A DNA stretch of 36,088 nt from an uncultured Clostridia bacterium (GCA_947164995.1 CAMUYU010000013.1:1-36088), one strand, 5' to 3'; counted from the stretch's first letter, positions 7,482 through 15,341 are shown. Notes: generated by a model not told the origin, from the letters alone. Translations and numbers: made by a program.

Positions 7482-9146
7482 ATGAAAAAATTTAGATTTA
7501 TTTCTGGTTTTGTTGCAGGATTAGTTATAGGAACGACAGTTATTGTTGGAGCTAATCAAGCAATTCAAGCTATTCAAAATACACAAGTTAAAATTAAACT
7601 TGATGGAAAAATTCAAAATTTTAAAGATGAGTCAACGGGTGAAGTTCAATATCCTATTACTTATAACGATAGAACTTATTTACCATTAAGAAATGTTGCA
7701 AATCTTGCAGGACTTAATGTTGATTATGATGCAGATAATAATACAGCTATTTTAAATTCAAAGGAATATGAAAAAGCAAATAACAAATATAAAGAATATG
7801 ATACTTTAGTAAAGAAAAACGAAAAGAATAGATTTAGAAATAGTTTTAGTGGAATGGATATTTCTAGAGAGGGAGATAAAATCAATATTTCAGCAAGCTA
7901 TTTTGGTGATACAAAAGTTGATACTAAAATAGTAGAAGATGCTTATAAAGCTGCAAAAGATGCTGGAAAATCATCTTTTTATTTATCAATTAATAATATT
8001 AGAGTATCATTTTATGTTACAGCACCTAAAAATAGTGTAAACGAAAATGTTTCAAAACTATACTCTTCTTATTATATTTCAAATAGCATGGGGTATTTTT
8101 TAGCTAAAGAATCTGATGGCTATTATTTTAAATATTTAGATGTAGATACAGCGTATGACGTTCAAACTGTGCAGGAAAAAAATGTTTTAAATTTTGAATT
8201 CAATGGATCTGACAAAGTTTATTATAATTTAATTGATGATACGGGTTCTTCTCCTGTAAATATTTTGGTTTGTGGTAATTTAAGTGCAATTCTTGATTTG
8301 ATATCAAGAGATAGTTATGTATATTTAACGTTGGAATTTAGGGATAATCAAATTTATTTTTGTTTTGAGTCTGTTAATCCATATATCTTTGTTAATGGCT
8401 CTAAGTTGTATGTATCACCACTTACAAATAGAGCACAACTTGCTATGTTTATGAATAATTTTTCGCAGTATTATGATAGATTTATTATGGATTCACTAAA
8501 TAAAAAACAAGTTCTTGGTATTCATTCTGAGGTGGCTAGCGATAGTCAGTTATATTATATGACAGCAAATGGCATAAAGAGTACTAATGATGATGTAGAA
8601 GTATACAATAGAATGCTTCCAGTTGGATATGTATTACCAGATACATTAAAAGATATTTATAGAGTTTCCAATAATGATGTGGTTGCATATATTATTGATG
8701 ATAAAAATATTACAGGTTACGGAACAGTACCAAATAATTTAGACGGTAGTGCGGGTTATGAATTTTATGGTGACGAAAATGGTGATGAATATCATTTTGT
8801 TACATCAGATGGTCATGCATTTACATTGCCTGGTTTTGCGCTTCCTTTAGAGGATGGTACAATTCAATATTATATTTCTAATGAAAAAGGTGCATATTAT
8901 GTTGCTACTGGAGATTCTAATTTAAAAGTTGGAGATAAAAATTTAAATGGCGATATTATAAAAGAAGAAGGACCAATTTTGCCAAATGAAATAATGAAAG
9001 GTCGTTTACATGGTTTGACTAATAATGAAGTGCCTATTTCAAAATATGGTGACACTACAACAGGAGCTTCAGCAGATCAACCATCATTAGAAAATGTTGT
9101 TGGAACAAAAGAAGGTAGATATACTACTTTAGAAAATAATAAGTAG
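7482..9146 (+). CDS. exported stalk-domain protein, 554 aa, paralogue of its neighbour
   Basis: The first ~95 residues closely parallel those of the upstream 313-aa protein: the same signal segment ending V-G-A-N-Q, then Y-P-I-T-Y-N-D-R-T-Y-L-P-L-R of the stalk domain. After that the two diverge. The remaining ~450 residues are a long extracytoplasmic region, rich in Tyr, Asn and Asp, with no recognised motif. The last 80 residues contain Gly/Asp loops and no LPxTG or SLH anchor. It is translated from TAAGGAG 20 bp after its neighbour, so it is very likely co-transcribed. A terminator hairpin follows. The likely role is surface-exposed and structural or binding; nothing more can be said from sequence. 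Confidence 0.8.
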   Translation: MKKFRFISGFVAGLVIGTTVIVGANQAIQAIQNTQVKIKLDGKIQNFKDESTGEVQYPITYNDRTYLPLRNVANLAGLNVDYDADNNTAILNSKEYEKANNKYKEYDTLVKKNEKNRFRNSFSGMDISREGDKINISASYFGDTKVDTKIVEDAYKAAKDAGKSSFYLSINNIRVSFYVTAPKNSVNENVSKLYSSYYISNSMGYFLAKESDGYYFKYLDVDTAYDVQTVQEKNVLNFEFNGSDKVYYNLIDDTGSSPVNILVCGNLSAILDLISRDSYVYLTLEFRDNQIYFCFESVNPYIFVNGSKLYVSPLTNRAQLAMFMNNFSQYYDRFIMDSLNKKQVLGIHSEVASDSQLYYMTANGIKSTNDDVEVYNRMLPVGYVLPDTLKDIYRVSNNDVVAYIIDDKNITGYGTVPNNLDGSAGYEFYGDENGDEYHFVTSDGHAFTLPGFALPLEDGTIQYYISNEKGAYYVATGDSNLKVGDKNLNGDIIKEEGPILPNEIMKGRLHGLTNNEVPISKYGDTTTGASADQPSLENVVGTKEGRYTTLENNK

Positions 9147-9153
9147 TTTTTAC

Positions 9154-9190
9154 AGGGCTTAAGGCTTTCCTTGAGCCCTAAAATTTTATT
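9154..9190 (+). terminator. terminator after the stalk-protein operon
   Basis: Stem AGGGCTTAAGG / CCTTGAGCCCT (one G-T wobble) with a CTTT loop, 9154-9179, then an A/T-rich tail. Confidence 0.7.
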
Positions 9191-9199
9191 AAAAATATA

Positions 9200-9260
9200 C
9201 GAACTTTTGTTTACAATTGTAAATTGCAATGCTAGAATATAAATATAAGAATTTTTGTTC
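9200..9260 (+). promoter_or_regulatory. SOS-type promoter with two LexA (DinR)-like boxes
   Basis: CGAACttttGTTT (9200-9212) matches the Gram-positive LexA box GAAC-N4-GTTC with one mismatch. A second, GAATttttGTTC (9249-9260), also has one mismatch. The promoter reads TTTACA (9210-9215), a 17-bp spacer, and TAGAAT (9233-9238), so the first box covers the -35 and the second lies just past the -10. TTTACAATTGTAAA (9210-9223) is also a perfect palindrome. This arrangement predicts DNA-damage induction of the polymerase downstream. Confidence 0.8.
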
Positions 9261-9273
9261 GGGGGTTTTAGCA

Positions 9274-10776
9274 TTGGATAAAAAATATGACCATATCTAT
9301 ATAGCTATTGATTTAAAAAGCTTTTACGCCTCTGTGGAGTGCCAGGAGAGGGGGTTAAATCCGCTTACTACTAACTTAGTAGTTGCAGATAGTAGCAGAA
9401 CTGAAAAGACAATCTGTCTTGCTGTTAGTCCTTCTTTAAAACAATTTGGTATTCCTGGAAGAGCTAGGCTTTTTGAAGTAATTCAAAAGGTAAAAGAGAT
9501 TAATTCTATTAGGCGACAAAAAGCTCCAAATCGTACTTTTACTTGTACTTCTTACGATGATATAGCTCTTAAGAAAAATTCTGACTTAGAACTTGGCTTT
9601 ATAATTGCTCCACCTCGTATGAAATATTATATAGAGTATAGTCAAAAGATTTATAAAATTTACTTAAAATGGTTTTCATCAGTAGATATTTTTGTATATT
9701 CGATTGATGAAGTATTTATAGATATTACCCATTATCTTGGCACTTACAAAATGACTCCTCGTGAACTTACTACAAAAGTAATTCAAGATATATTAAAAGA
9801 AACAGGTATTACTGCTACTGCAGGTATTGGCTCAAATTTATATCTTTGTAAAATTGCAATGGATATAGTAGCTAAGCATATGGAACCGGATGAAAATGGT
9901 GTTAGAATTGCAGGCTTAGATGAAATGACTTATAGAAAACTTTTATGGAATCATAGACCTCTTACAGACTTTTGGAGAGTTGGTCATGGAATTTCACAAA
10001 AGCTAGAAAAATATGGACTTTACACTATGGGAGATGTTGCAAGAAAATCCATTAACGATGAGGATTTTTTGTATAAATTATTTGGTGTAAATGCAGAGCT
10101 TCTTATAGACCATGCTTGGGGTTTTGAAAATAGCACAATTGAAAGTGTCAAATCATATGTCCCAGTAACTAATAGTTTAAGTTCAGGGCAAGTATTAAAA
10201 CGCCCATACAACTACGAAGAAACAAAACTTATTGTTAAAGAGATGGCAGAATCACTTTCATTTGACTTAGTACGAAGAGGTTTAATTACAAGCAAAATTG
10301 TTTTACATATTAGTTATGATGTTATTAATGTTTCAAATGATGAAGTACTTAAAAAGTACGATGGTGAAATTGCAAAAGATCACTATGGAAGAAATGTTCC
10401 AAGGCATGCACATGGCACAATCAATATCGACCACAAAACCGCTTCTACTCAAATAATAGTTAACAAGACTGTTCAACTATTAGAAAAAATTGCAAATAAA
10501 GATTTATTTGTTAGAAGAATAAATATCACTGCATGTGAAGTTGTTAATGAAGAAACTTATAAAGATTTTATCACTTATGAACAACTTAATATGTTTATAG
10601 ATTATGAAGAACTAAAAAAACAAAGGCAAAAAGAAAAAGAGGAAAAATCTTTGCAAAGAGCAGTTATCGATTTAAAAGATAAATTTGGCAAAAACGCAGT
10701 TTTAAAAGGCATGAACTATGAAGAAGGAGCCACTACTATTGAACGTAATGGTCAAATAGGTGGTCACAAAGGTTAA
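9274..10776 (+). CDS. Y-family translesion DNA polymerase (UvrX/UmuC-like)
   Basis: Error-prone DNA polymerase that copies past lesions during the SOS response. The TTG at 9274 is chosen as start: GGGGG lies 8 nt upstream, and the alternative ATG at 9229 lies between the -35 and -10 of the promoter. From there the protein is 500 aa. It begins with the palm motif D13-L-K-S-F-Y-A-S-V-E and carries the catalytic S-I-D-E at 143-146; D13, D145 and E146 are the expected metal ligands. Finger and thumb regions follow, then a little-finger domain and a charged C-terminal tail. Length and an insert-bearing N-terminus fit the Gram-positive UvrX/YqjW group rather than DinB. The YolD-like gene follows 16 bp downstream, the usual partner in Firmicutes. 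Confidence 0.92.
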   Translation: MDKKYDHIYIAIDLKSFYASVECQERGLNPLTTNLVVADSSRTEKTICLAVSPSLKQFGIPGRARLFEVIQKVKEINSIRRQKAPNRTFTCTSYDDIALKKNSDLELGFIIAPPRMKYYIEYSQKIYKIYLKWFSSVDIFVYSIDEVFIDITHYLGTYKMTPRELTTKVIQDILKETGITATAGIGSNLYLCKIAMDIVAKHMEPDENGVRIAGLDEMTYRKLLWNHRPLTDFWRVGHGISQKLEKYGLYTMGDVARKSINDEDFLYKLFGVNAELLIDHAWGFENSTIESVKSYVPVTNSLSSGQVLKRPYNYEETKLIVKEMAESLSFDLVRRGLITSKIVLHISYDVINVSNDEVLKKYDGEIAKDHYGRNVPRHAHGTINIDHKTASTQIIVNKTVQLLEKIANKDLFVRRINITACEVVNEETYKDFITYEQLNMFIDYEELKKQRQKEKEEKSLQRAVIDLKDKFGKNAVLKGMNYEEGATTIERNGQIGGHKG

Positions 10777-10792
10777 ATACTTAGGAGGGTAT

Positions 10793-10969
10793 ATGTTACA
10801 GTACAATCATGAATATGATGATATAATCAATCTTCCACATCATATCTCTACAAGACACATTCAAATGTCTTTATATTCTAGAAGTGCGCAGTTTGCGCCA
10901 TTTGCAGCACTTACTGGTTATGAAGAAGCCATATATGAAACAACTAAGGAAAATGATGAAAAAGAGTAG
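10793..10969 (+). CDS. YolD-like small protein
   Basis: A 58-aa protein containing Y-D-D-I-I-N-L-P-H-H, then M-S-L-Y-S-R-S-A-Q-F-A-P-F-A-A-L-T-G-Y-E, which is the YolD-like family signature (R-x-x-Q-F-x-P-F-x-A-L-x-G). The family is known mainly from its linkage to Y-family polymerases of Gram-positive bacteria and is thought to assist them. The start is the ATG at 10793, preceded by TAGGAGGG. A longer frame to 10760 overlaps the polymerase gene and has no ribosome-binding site. It is co-transcribed with the polymerase and so falls under the same LexA-type promoter. Confidence 0.85.
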   Translation: MLQYNHEYDDIINLPHHISTRHIQMSLYSRSAQFAPFAALTGYEEAIYETTKENDEKE

Positions 10970-10975
10970 AACGGC

Positions 10976-11012
10976 AAGTTTACTTGACATAATATCTATA
11001 CCATGATAAAAT
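10976..11012 (+). promoter_or_regulatory. promoter of the 597-aa membrane-protein gene
   Basis: TTGACA (10984-10989), a 17-bp spacer and TAAAAT (11007-11012) with an upstream TG. CAAGTTTACTTG (10976-10987), a near-palindrome, overlaps the -35 and could be an operator. The leader before the ATG is about 100 nt. Confidence 0.75.
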
Positions 11013-11119
11013 CTACGCCGTAAGGATATATTTTTCAAGAAATAGTATGTATATTATTTTATATGAAGTTGTTGAGAGTTATGCTGCTTTAAAAATATTA
11101 CTTTGGGAGGTTTACTCAC

Positions 11120-12913
11120 ATGTCTAAAAAGCTATGCGTAATTTTGATGGTATGTCTTTTTGCTCTCTTTGGATTTCTTTACTGGCTAATATGTCCGGCA
11201 TTAAGTTTAAGATTTTTAGATACTATAATTCTTCTTGCAGTATTTTTGATAATGTTTATTCCGCTTCTGGTAGTCCTGATAAAAGGATGGGAGTCTGATA
11301 CGATTTTTGGCGTATTAATAGGCACAGTTTTATCATTTGTGGCTATTTGTTTGTTTGTCTTAATCGCTTCGTGGAACTTGTTTCATCACAATACTAGAGC
11401 GTCACAACTTTTTAATGGTGATATGAGTGCAATTGAAGAAGTAGATTTTACAAATATGATTACAGAAATTGATACAAGTCAAATTCCTATTGTAGACTAC
11501 GATACAGCAAAGAAACTTGCAGACAAAAAACTTGGTGAAGATATGTCTTTAGGTTCAAGAGTCAAACTTGGAAATGGCACCATTCAAGCTGTAAACGGAG
11601 AAATCATTTGGGTATTTCCGCTGGAGCATGCAGGATTTTTTAAATGGTACAAAAATCACACTACGCCTGGTTATATAGTAGTCTCTGCAAGTAATACAAA
11701 TAAAGTTACTTATTATAAAGATTATGGTATTCAATATTCAAATAGTTCATTCTTTTCATATAATTTGAAACGGTATATTAGAAATCACGGATGTATTACA
11801 GAAGGACTTACAGAATACAGTTTTGAATTAGATGAAGAAAAAAATCCTCACTGGGTTGTTACTCTTTATAAAAATACAATTCTATTGGGTACTCCTGAAG
11901 CAATCGGTGTCGTGATTGTTGATGCTGACACTGGTGCAATAAAGAAGTATGGACTTGATGAAGTTCCAAGCTGGGTCGATGTTGTTCAGCCGGAAGCCTT
12001 TATTGGAGAACAGATTAATAACTGGGGTACTTTAAAAGATGGTTGGCCGAACTTTAGTGATACCGGTAAAATTAAGAAAACAAGTGGAGTATTAACAGTA
12101 TACAATAAAGGCGAATGTTATTACTTTACAGGTATGACAAGTATTGGTAGCGATGATTCTGTTGTAGGTTTTGTTATGGTTAATACCCGCAACAAAAAAG
12201 TATATTTAGCAAAAATATCTGGTGCAACAGAAGATGCTGCAATGTCTGCAGCTAATTCATTGTATTCAGACTTTGGATATTATGCAACGGAACCAATGCC
12301 AATCAATGAAAATGGAGTTCCCACATATGCAGTTGCTCTTAAATCAAAAGATAGTGGTTTAATTACTGCATATGCAATGGTAAATGTAAATGATTACTCC
12401 ATTTCAGCTAAAGGTGAATCTCTTAATGAAGCAAGTCGAGCCTACAAAAAGAAACTATCGACTGCCGGAATCAGTTATGCTGCAACCGATACAGCATATG
12501 GATATCAGTTAAGCGGAAACATTTTTAGAATTTCTTCTGAAATTCAAGATGGTGAAACTTATTACACATTCATAATTGCCGGTGAAGAAAATAAAATTTT
12601 TGTGGCAGGATATACACTTTCTGTTGAACTTGCAATAACAAGAGATGGAGATATCGTATCAATAAGTTATATTGATGACGGTAAAGATTATTATAATGTA
12701 ACAGATTTTGATAATCTTGCATTTGCAACGGCAGCTTTGTCTGACAATCAAACAAAACGAGAACAGTTAGATGAAGGTGTTGGCGTATATGAAGATGACA
12801 ATAAAAACTTGGTGATTGATGTTGATCCTATAGAAGCACAAGAGCTATGGGAATCACTAAGTGACGAAGAAAAAGCAGAACTTATAAATGGATATACCGG
12901 CAATAATAATTAA
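11120..12913 (+). CDS. membrane-anchored extracytoplasmic protein, 597 aa
   Basis: Three hydrophobic segments fill the first ~95 residues (about 5-30, 33-55 and 65-88). After them comes a ~500-residue soluble domain, probably outside the cell. It shows repeated units in which a strand pattern such as G-V-V-I-V-D-A-D-T-G-A-I-K-K-Y or G-F-V-M-V-N-T-R-N-K-K-V-Y follows a helix. This is reminiscent of PepSY-like or other small alpha/beta repeats that end in a 'value-D-x-x-T-G' hairpin. The C-terminus is acidic. I know of similar large uncharacterised membrane proteins in Firmicutes but cannot assign a function. GGGAGG precedes the ATG. It is a single gene with its own promoter and a strong terminator. 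Confidence 0.7.
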   Translation: MSKKLCVILMVCLFALFGFLYWLICPALSLRFLDTIILLAVFLIMFIPLLVVLIKGWESDTIFGVLIGTVLSFVAICLFVLIASWNLFHHNTRASQLFNGDMSAIEEVDFTNMITEIDTSQIPIVDYDTAKKLADKKLGEDMSLGSRVKLGNGTIQAVNGEIIWVFPLEHAGFFKWYKNHTTPGYIVVSASNTNKVTYYKDYGIQYSNSSFFSYNLKRYIRNHGCITEGLTEYSFELDEEKNPHWVVTLYKNTILLGTPEAIGVVIVDADTGAIKKYGLDEVPSWVDVVQPEAFIGEQINNWGTLKDGWPNFSDTGKIKKTSGVLTVYNKGECYYFTGMTSIGSDDSVVGFVMVNTRNKKVYLAKISGATEDAAMSAANSLYSDFGYYATEPMPINENGVPTYAVALKSKDSGLITAYAMVNVNDYSISAKGESLNEASRAYKKKLSTAGISYAATDTAYGYQLSGNIFRISSEIQDGETYYTFIIAGEENKIFVAGYTLSVELAITRDGDIVSISYIDDGKDYYNVTDFDNLAFATAALSDNQTKREQLDEGVGVYEDDNKNLVIDVDPIEAQELWESLSDEEKAELINGYTGNNN

Positions 12914-12930
12914 TTAACTATTATTTATAT

Positions 12931-12963
12931 AGAACTCTAGCAAATGCTAGAGTTCTTTTTTTA
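12931..12963 (+). terminator. strong intrinsic terminator
   Basis: Perfect inverted repeat AGAACTCTAGCA / TGCTAGAGTTCT (12931-12942 with 12945-12956) directly followed by a long T run. Confidence 0.92.
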
Positions 12964-13023
12964 TTTGGATTTGTTACGAAGGTATTAAATTTATTAGGAT
13001 TTACAAATATTTTTAATTATATA

Positions 13024-13032
13024 TGATAAAAT
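13024..13032 (+). promoter_or_regulatory. extended -10 element upstream of the hydrogenase-regulator gene
   Basis: TG-A-TAAAAT (hexamer 13027-13032) leaves a leader of about 75 nt before the TTG start at 13115. The leader contains small possible stems (for example CAGT near 13054 with ACTG near 13079) but nothing I can assign to a known riboswitch. Confidence 0.45.
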
Positions 13033-13114
13033 ACACTTAAGTATTCTAACAGAAAGCAGTTGCTATTTTGGCACTCCTGACTGAAAGATGAAGTATATTT
13101 TTGAGGTGATAATT

Positions 13115-13360
13115 TTGGAAACAAGAGTTGCAGTTATAGGCATAATAGTTAAAAACAAAGAAAGTGTGGAAAAACTAAATCAAACTTTATCAGAATTTAG
13201 AGAATATATCATCGGAAGAATGGGAGTACCATATCACAAAAAAGAGGTAAATATTATTTCTATTGCGATTGATGCTCCACAAGATGTTATCAATACCTTA
13301 AGCGGTACTATTGGAAGATTAGATGGAGTTTATGCAAAGACTGCATATAGTGATTTTTAA
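13115..13360 (+). CDS. TM1266-family iron-only hydrogenase system putative regulator
   Basis: A small ACT-like ferredoxin-fold protein that recurs beside [FeFe]-hydrogenase maturation genes (the hyd_TM1266 family). The start is taken as the TTG at 13115 because GAGGTG lies 8 nt upstream and the product then begins M-E-T-R-V-A-V-I-G-I-I-V as in the family; the ATG at 13088 lacks a site. The 81-aa protein shows Y-I-I-G-R-M-G-V-P-Y and I-D-A-P-Q-D-V-I-N-T-L-S-G at the expected places. It sits 44 bp before a membrane protein probably tied to the same system. No hydrogenase or HydEFG gene lies in the window, so its targets are elsewhere. Confidence 0.88.
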   Translation: METRVAVIGIIVKNKESVEKLNQTLSEFREYIIGRMGVPYHKKEVNIISIAIDAPQDVINTLSGTIGRLDGVYAKTAYSDF

Positions 13361-13404
13361 ATAGTAAATAATATTTTCCTTTTTAAAAGAAAGGAAGAGA
13401 TTAT

Positions 13405-13992
13405 ATGGAAGCAATACTAAAAAAAACAGTAAGAGATTTTTCAAAAACAAGTGAGACAATTCAAACAATTGTAATTGGTCTTTTAGCTTTTTTAGTTCCA
13501 ACATTTTTAGGAAAATTATTAAGTGAAGTATTTGGTGCACAAAGTGTCGTTGCAACTAATTCACAATTAATAATTGGATCTATTGTAAATACCGCATTGG
13601 TACTTACAGCACTTAACATTAAAGGTTGGCCAAGAGTATTAATGGTAGTATTTATGCCAAGCATATCAACAATGTTTAGTGGATTTATTTTTGGAAGTGC
13701 ATCAATATTTATGATGTATATGATACCTGCAATATGGCTTGGAAACTTTGCATTAGTAATGTCTTTTAAATACTTAATGCTTCACAAAAATATAAACTAT
13801 ATAATTTCTGCAATAGTTGGAATTTTAGTAAAAGTAGGAATCATATTTGGATTTTTTATGATTTTAAAGTCGTTTAGTGTATTTCCAGAGAAGGTAGTAA
13901 CAAATTTACAACAAGCCATGAGCATAACTCAATTAATTACTGCAACTATTGGATGCTTAGCAGGTTGGGCAATATATAGATTAGAAAAGTAG
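13405..13992 (+). CDS. hydrogenase-linked polytopic membrane protein, 195 aa
   Basis: About six hydrophobic segments span the protein (first at ~22-45, last at ~170-190), with short charged loops and a motif N-S-Q-L-I-I-G-S-I-V-N-T-A-L between the first two. The size and topology resemble ECF-type substrate-binding (S) components. Similar proteins next to the TM1266 regulator in clostridia are often labelled simply 'iron hydrogenase' by context, although they carry no iron-sulfur motifs and are not catalytic. AAAGGAAGAG precedes the ATG. Transport of a cofactor or metal for hydrogenase assembly would fit the context but is inference. Confidence 0.7.
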   Translation: MEAILKKTVRDFSKTSETIQTIVIGLLAFLVPTFLGKLLSEVFGAQSVVATNSQLIIGSIVNTALVLTALNIKGWPRVLMVVFMPSISTMFSGFIFGSASIFMMYMIPAIWLGNFALVMSFKYLMLHKNINYIISAIVGILVKVGIIFGFFMILKSFSVFPEKVVTNLQQAMSITQLITATIGCLAGWAIYRLEK

Positions 13993-14020
13993 TAAACAAT
14001 TGCTTTCTGTTAAATATTTA

Positions 14021-14876
14021 AAAATATTGCACAAAATATTTATTATAATAGAGAAGAGGAATCACTAGGTAAGAAGAAGGATTAAGTATAAATAAATAAT
14101 AGAGTGAAATACTTCACATGCTTAAGATGCTAATACAAAGATTCACGATATGATAAATACATTATATATTATAAGAAATCAATAAATTGTATTTATTGAA
14201 TTGTAACAATGGACAAATTTTAATTTAACTATTAGTGATTATTATAGTTAGTTTTTAAAGTTTTATAATAATGATTTTTATGCACAAGCTATCAGATTAT
14301 ATATCTAATAAATATGATAAATTGAAGATAATGTAATTTATGAAATGTTTATTAATGATGAAATATAAAAATCTTATAAAAATACTAGAAAATAAGCACC
14401 TTCGAAAAAGCCCGAAAAATAGCCCAAAAAACGACGCACGAGAATGCCCTAGAATCGATTTTTAGAGGTTAAGGCATATAGGTATATACCTCAAAAAACA
14501 AGTCAAAATCGTGAAATAGGCAATATATCAATATTTTGGCCATTTTTGAGGAGTGGAGCAAATAATTAGTTAACTAACTATAAATTTTAGTAAAAATAGA
14601 TGAATAATAAAATTAGTAATTAATAATTTGTATAAATAGAAAAGAAATTAAAAACTTTGTAACGTGAAATAACAAGAGGAAGAAATTAGTATAGTAACAA
14701 AGAAACGATTAAAAACAATTTAATGTATAATTAAAACATCAATTATAATGAAACGCTTGAAAATGACTTTAAAGACATTATTTTATTACAGGTATATTAC
14801 AATATATCCTTAGAGGCACAATCGATTGAATATATATTGCTAATTTGCACAAAACATACATTTTGTGCAATATTTT
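14021..14876. repeat. 16-bp inverted repeat bracketing the gene-free region
   Basis: AAAATATTGCACAAAA at 14021-14036 recurs as its exact reverse complement at 14861-14876. A third, partial copy (TTGCACAAAA, direct) lies at 14845-14854 and pairs with the right arm to make a 10-bp hairpin. The arms could be terminal repeats of a small non-autonomous element or the closing helix of a large RNA. Confidence 0.5.
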
Positions 14877-14878
14877 AT
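14845..14878 (+). terminator. hairpin with T-rich tail
   Basis: TTGCACAAAA-cataca-TTTTGTGCAA, a perfect 10-bp stem, followed by a T-rich stretch on the plus strand. It would suit the 3' end of a plus-strand transcript from the gene-free region. Confidence 0.45.
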
Positions 14879-14924
14879 ATAGGGCAACATTGTCTCTTTT
14901 GCATCAAAATTAATATAAAAAAAT

Positions 14925-14952
14925 AAAAGGATAGAAAAAAATCTATCCTTTT
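14925..14952. terminator. terminator-like hairpin
   Basis: AAAAGGATAGA / TCTATCCTTTT, a perfect 11-bp stem with an A6 loop, flanked by A and T runs; usable in either direction. On the minus strand it lies downstream of the 79-aa gene. Confidence 0.6.
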
Positions 14953-14977
14953 ACCAAAACATTTTTTATATATATGT

Positions 14978-14994
14978 GGCGATGATGTATCGCC
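14978..14994 (-). terminator. hairpin downstream of the 79-aa gene
   Basis: GGCGAT-gatgt-ATCGCC, a perfect 6-bp stem, 65 bp past the stop of the minus-strand 79-aa gene and followed by an A/T-rich stretch. A weaker terminator candidate than the next hairpin along. Confidence 0.4.
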
Positions 14995-15059
14995 CCCATT
15001 TTGAAAAATGCTTTGAGGGAAATACTCATCGGTTAAAAAAATGCTTGAAAAATAAAGTC

Positions 15060-15299
15060 TTACTTTTCCTCTGGTGCTCTGAAGACGATTTCCACCTGAA
15101 AATAACCGTGTGTTCTGTCAACGTAGCTATGCACGATCTCATCGGAAATCAGCCGGCCGGTATCAGTGTAAACTTCTCTCATAGCTTGTACTTTGTACTG
15201 AGCATGACGAAGCGCTGCCTCTTCGCTGGAAAACTCCTTGCCCGGTCCGTACTCGTATTTGCGAGATTTCTCACTGTACATTTTAATCTGAGATGCCAT
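15060..15299 (-). CDS. small GC-richer protein of unknown family, 79 aa
   Basis: AAGGAGGAG lies about 9 nt before the ATG and a promoter is visible upstream, so this is a real gene despite its size. The product is soluble and rich in Tyr, Glu and Arg, with a helix in the middle (E-E-A-A-L-R-H-A-Q-Y-K-V) and strands near both ends. This suggests a compact alpha/beta fold. Its G+C and codon choice (for example GAC, CGG and CTG use) differ sharply from the AT-rich genes around it, pointing to horizontal acquisition. No homologue is recognised. It ends opposite the gene-free region. Confidence 0.7.
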   Translation of the reverse strand: MASQIKMYSEKSRKYEYGPGKEFSSEEAALRHAQYKVQAMREVYTDTGRLISDEIVHSYVDRTHGYFQVEIVFRAPEEK

Positions 15300-15341
15300 A
15301 TTACTAGCTCCTCCTTCATATAAATATATGGATTCTAGTGT

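Larger units (their letters stand above)
13993..15059. other. about 1 kb without a credible gene; possible structured RNA or non-autonomous element
   Basis: No convincing open frame exists on either strand. The region is very AT-rich. A 16-bp perfect inverted repeat (AAAATATTGCACAAAA at 14021-14036 and its complement at 14861-14876) brackets most of it. Local perfect stems occur at 14180-14198 (CAATAAAT/ATTTATTG), 14226-14250 (TAACTAT/ATAGTTA), 14845-14870 and 14925-14952. A GC-richer block at about 14393-14560 contains ATGCC/GGCAT (14444-14448 with 14473-14477). It also has nested CCTCAAAAA/TTTTTGAGG (14489-14497 with 14543-14551) around CAAAAT/ATTTTG. A TATAAT lies at 14044-14049 without a good -35. 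I cannot match the region to a known RNA family. Confidence 0.4.

Noticed and set aside
9229-9273. ATG at 9229 as start of the Y-family polymerase
   Set aside because: It lies between the -35 and -10 of the promoter and has no ribosome-binding site; the TTG at 9274 has GGGGG upstream and gives the family N-terminus.
13033-13114. Riboswitch before the hydrogenase-regulator gene
   Set aside because: Only weak short stems are present and no conserved riboswitch core could be recognised.
13993-14975. CRISPR array or tRNA cluster in the gene-free interval
   Set aside because: No regular repeat-spacer periodicity and no cloverleaf sequences are visible.
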